From Bacillota bacterium (GTDB lineage Bacteria; Bacillota; Limnochordia; Darwinibacteriales; DTU012): a stretch of 50,739 bases of DNA. The position numbers and the translations under genes were made by a program. Below the pieces are notes generated by a model that was not told the DNA's origin, made no database searches, and saw only the letters and a list, made by a program, of their open reading frames with translations. Within the stretch, counting starts at the first letter, position 1, and each line of letters starts with the position of its first letter. Positions 50,719 through 50,739 of this stretch are shown here, piece by piece. The stretch is taken from assembly GCA_012520795.1 (NCBI GenBank), contig JAAYNP010000106.1:1-50739 (forward strand), given 5' to 3'.

Positions 50719-50739
50719 TCTTGTAAAAACGAGCCATAA

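Overview
This 50.7 kb window looks like chromosome from an anaerobic, endospore-forming member of the Firmicutes (Bacillota). The spore evidence is direct: a Tlp-type small acid-soluble protein, an SspF-like protein, two tandem alpha/beta-type SASPs, a DUF1657 protein and BofA. The anaerobe evidence is rubredoxin, a monocluster ferredoxin, an Rrf2 regulator with three cysteines, and a large NifX/MinD-ferredoxin/Mrp operon. Gene order tadA, tRNA-Ser x2, SRP RNA, dnaX, ybaB, recR, yaaL, bofA closely follows the Bacillus subtilis order. No closer taxonomic placement is attempted.

Layout. 1-250: 3' end of a glycerol-1-phosphate dehydrogenase-like gene. 355-7766: a HelD-type helicase, then two zinc-ribbon ABC half-transporters flanking a DUF1854 gene. 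7770-11443: a yybP-ykoY (Mn2+) riboswitch with terminator, a P-type cation ATPase and a DUF368/PopT protein. 11585-15034: orphan hisH-hisF pair, HD hydrolase, alpha/beta esterase, dCTP deaminase. 15084-15737 (minus): CBS-ACT protein. 16136-21660: HTH-fused DNA methyltransferase, a decayed oxidoreductase fragment, tlp, a DUF4914/PEPCK-like protein, tRNA-Arg and a truncated group IIC intron. 21663-28578: chemoreceptor, cNMP-DUF2225 fusion, tRNA-Ala, SASP, ABC exporter, pseudouridine synthase, DUF523/TudS. 28727-36483: an alpha-glucan (glycogen-like) operon. 36581-38577: methionine sulfoxide reductase and, convergent, Ppx/GppA. 38791-40587: Rrf2, rubredoxin, ferredoxin and two SASPs. 40698-45501: the tadA to bofA housekeeping block. 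45561-46256 (minus): SRAP protein. 46443-50531: DUF5320, DUF134, NifX, two MinD-ferredoxin ATPases, Mrp, NifX. The last 150 bases carry repeats suggestive of an insertion-sequence end.

How the genes fit together. The glucan operon combines a GT4 synthase, a sugar nucleotidyltransferase fused to a phosphomutase-like domain without its catalytic signatures, a DUF4912 protein, a GH57 branching enzyme and a GT35 phosphorylase: building, branching and phosphorolysis of a storage glucan. The metallocluster operon at the right end resembles the orange-protein (ORP) gene set of sulfate reducers. The features I would check first are the HisF that has Gln at the position of catalytic Asp130, the degenerate phosphomutase domain, the group IIC intron remnant directly after a tRNA terminator, the DUF1854-ABC trio, and the ORP-like operon with a candidate DUF134 operator. 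All assignments come from reading the sequence and from recalled family knowledge; no database search was run.
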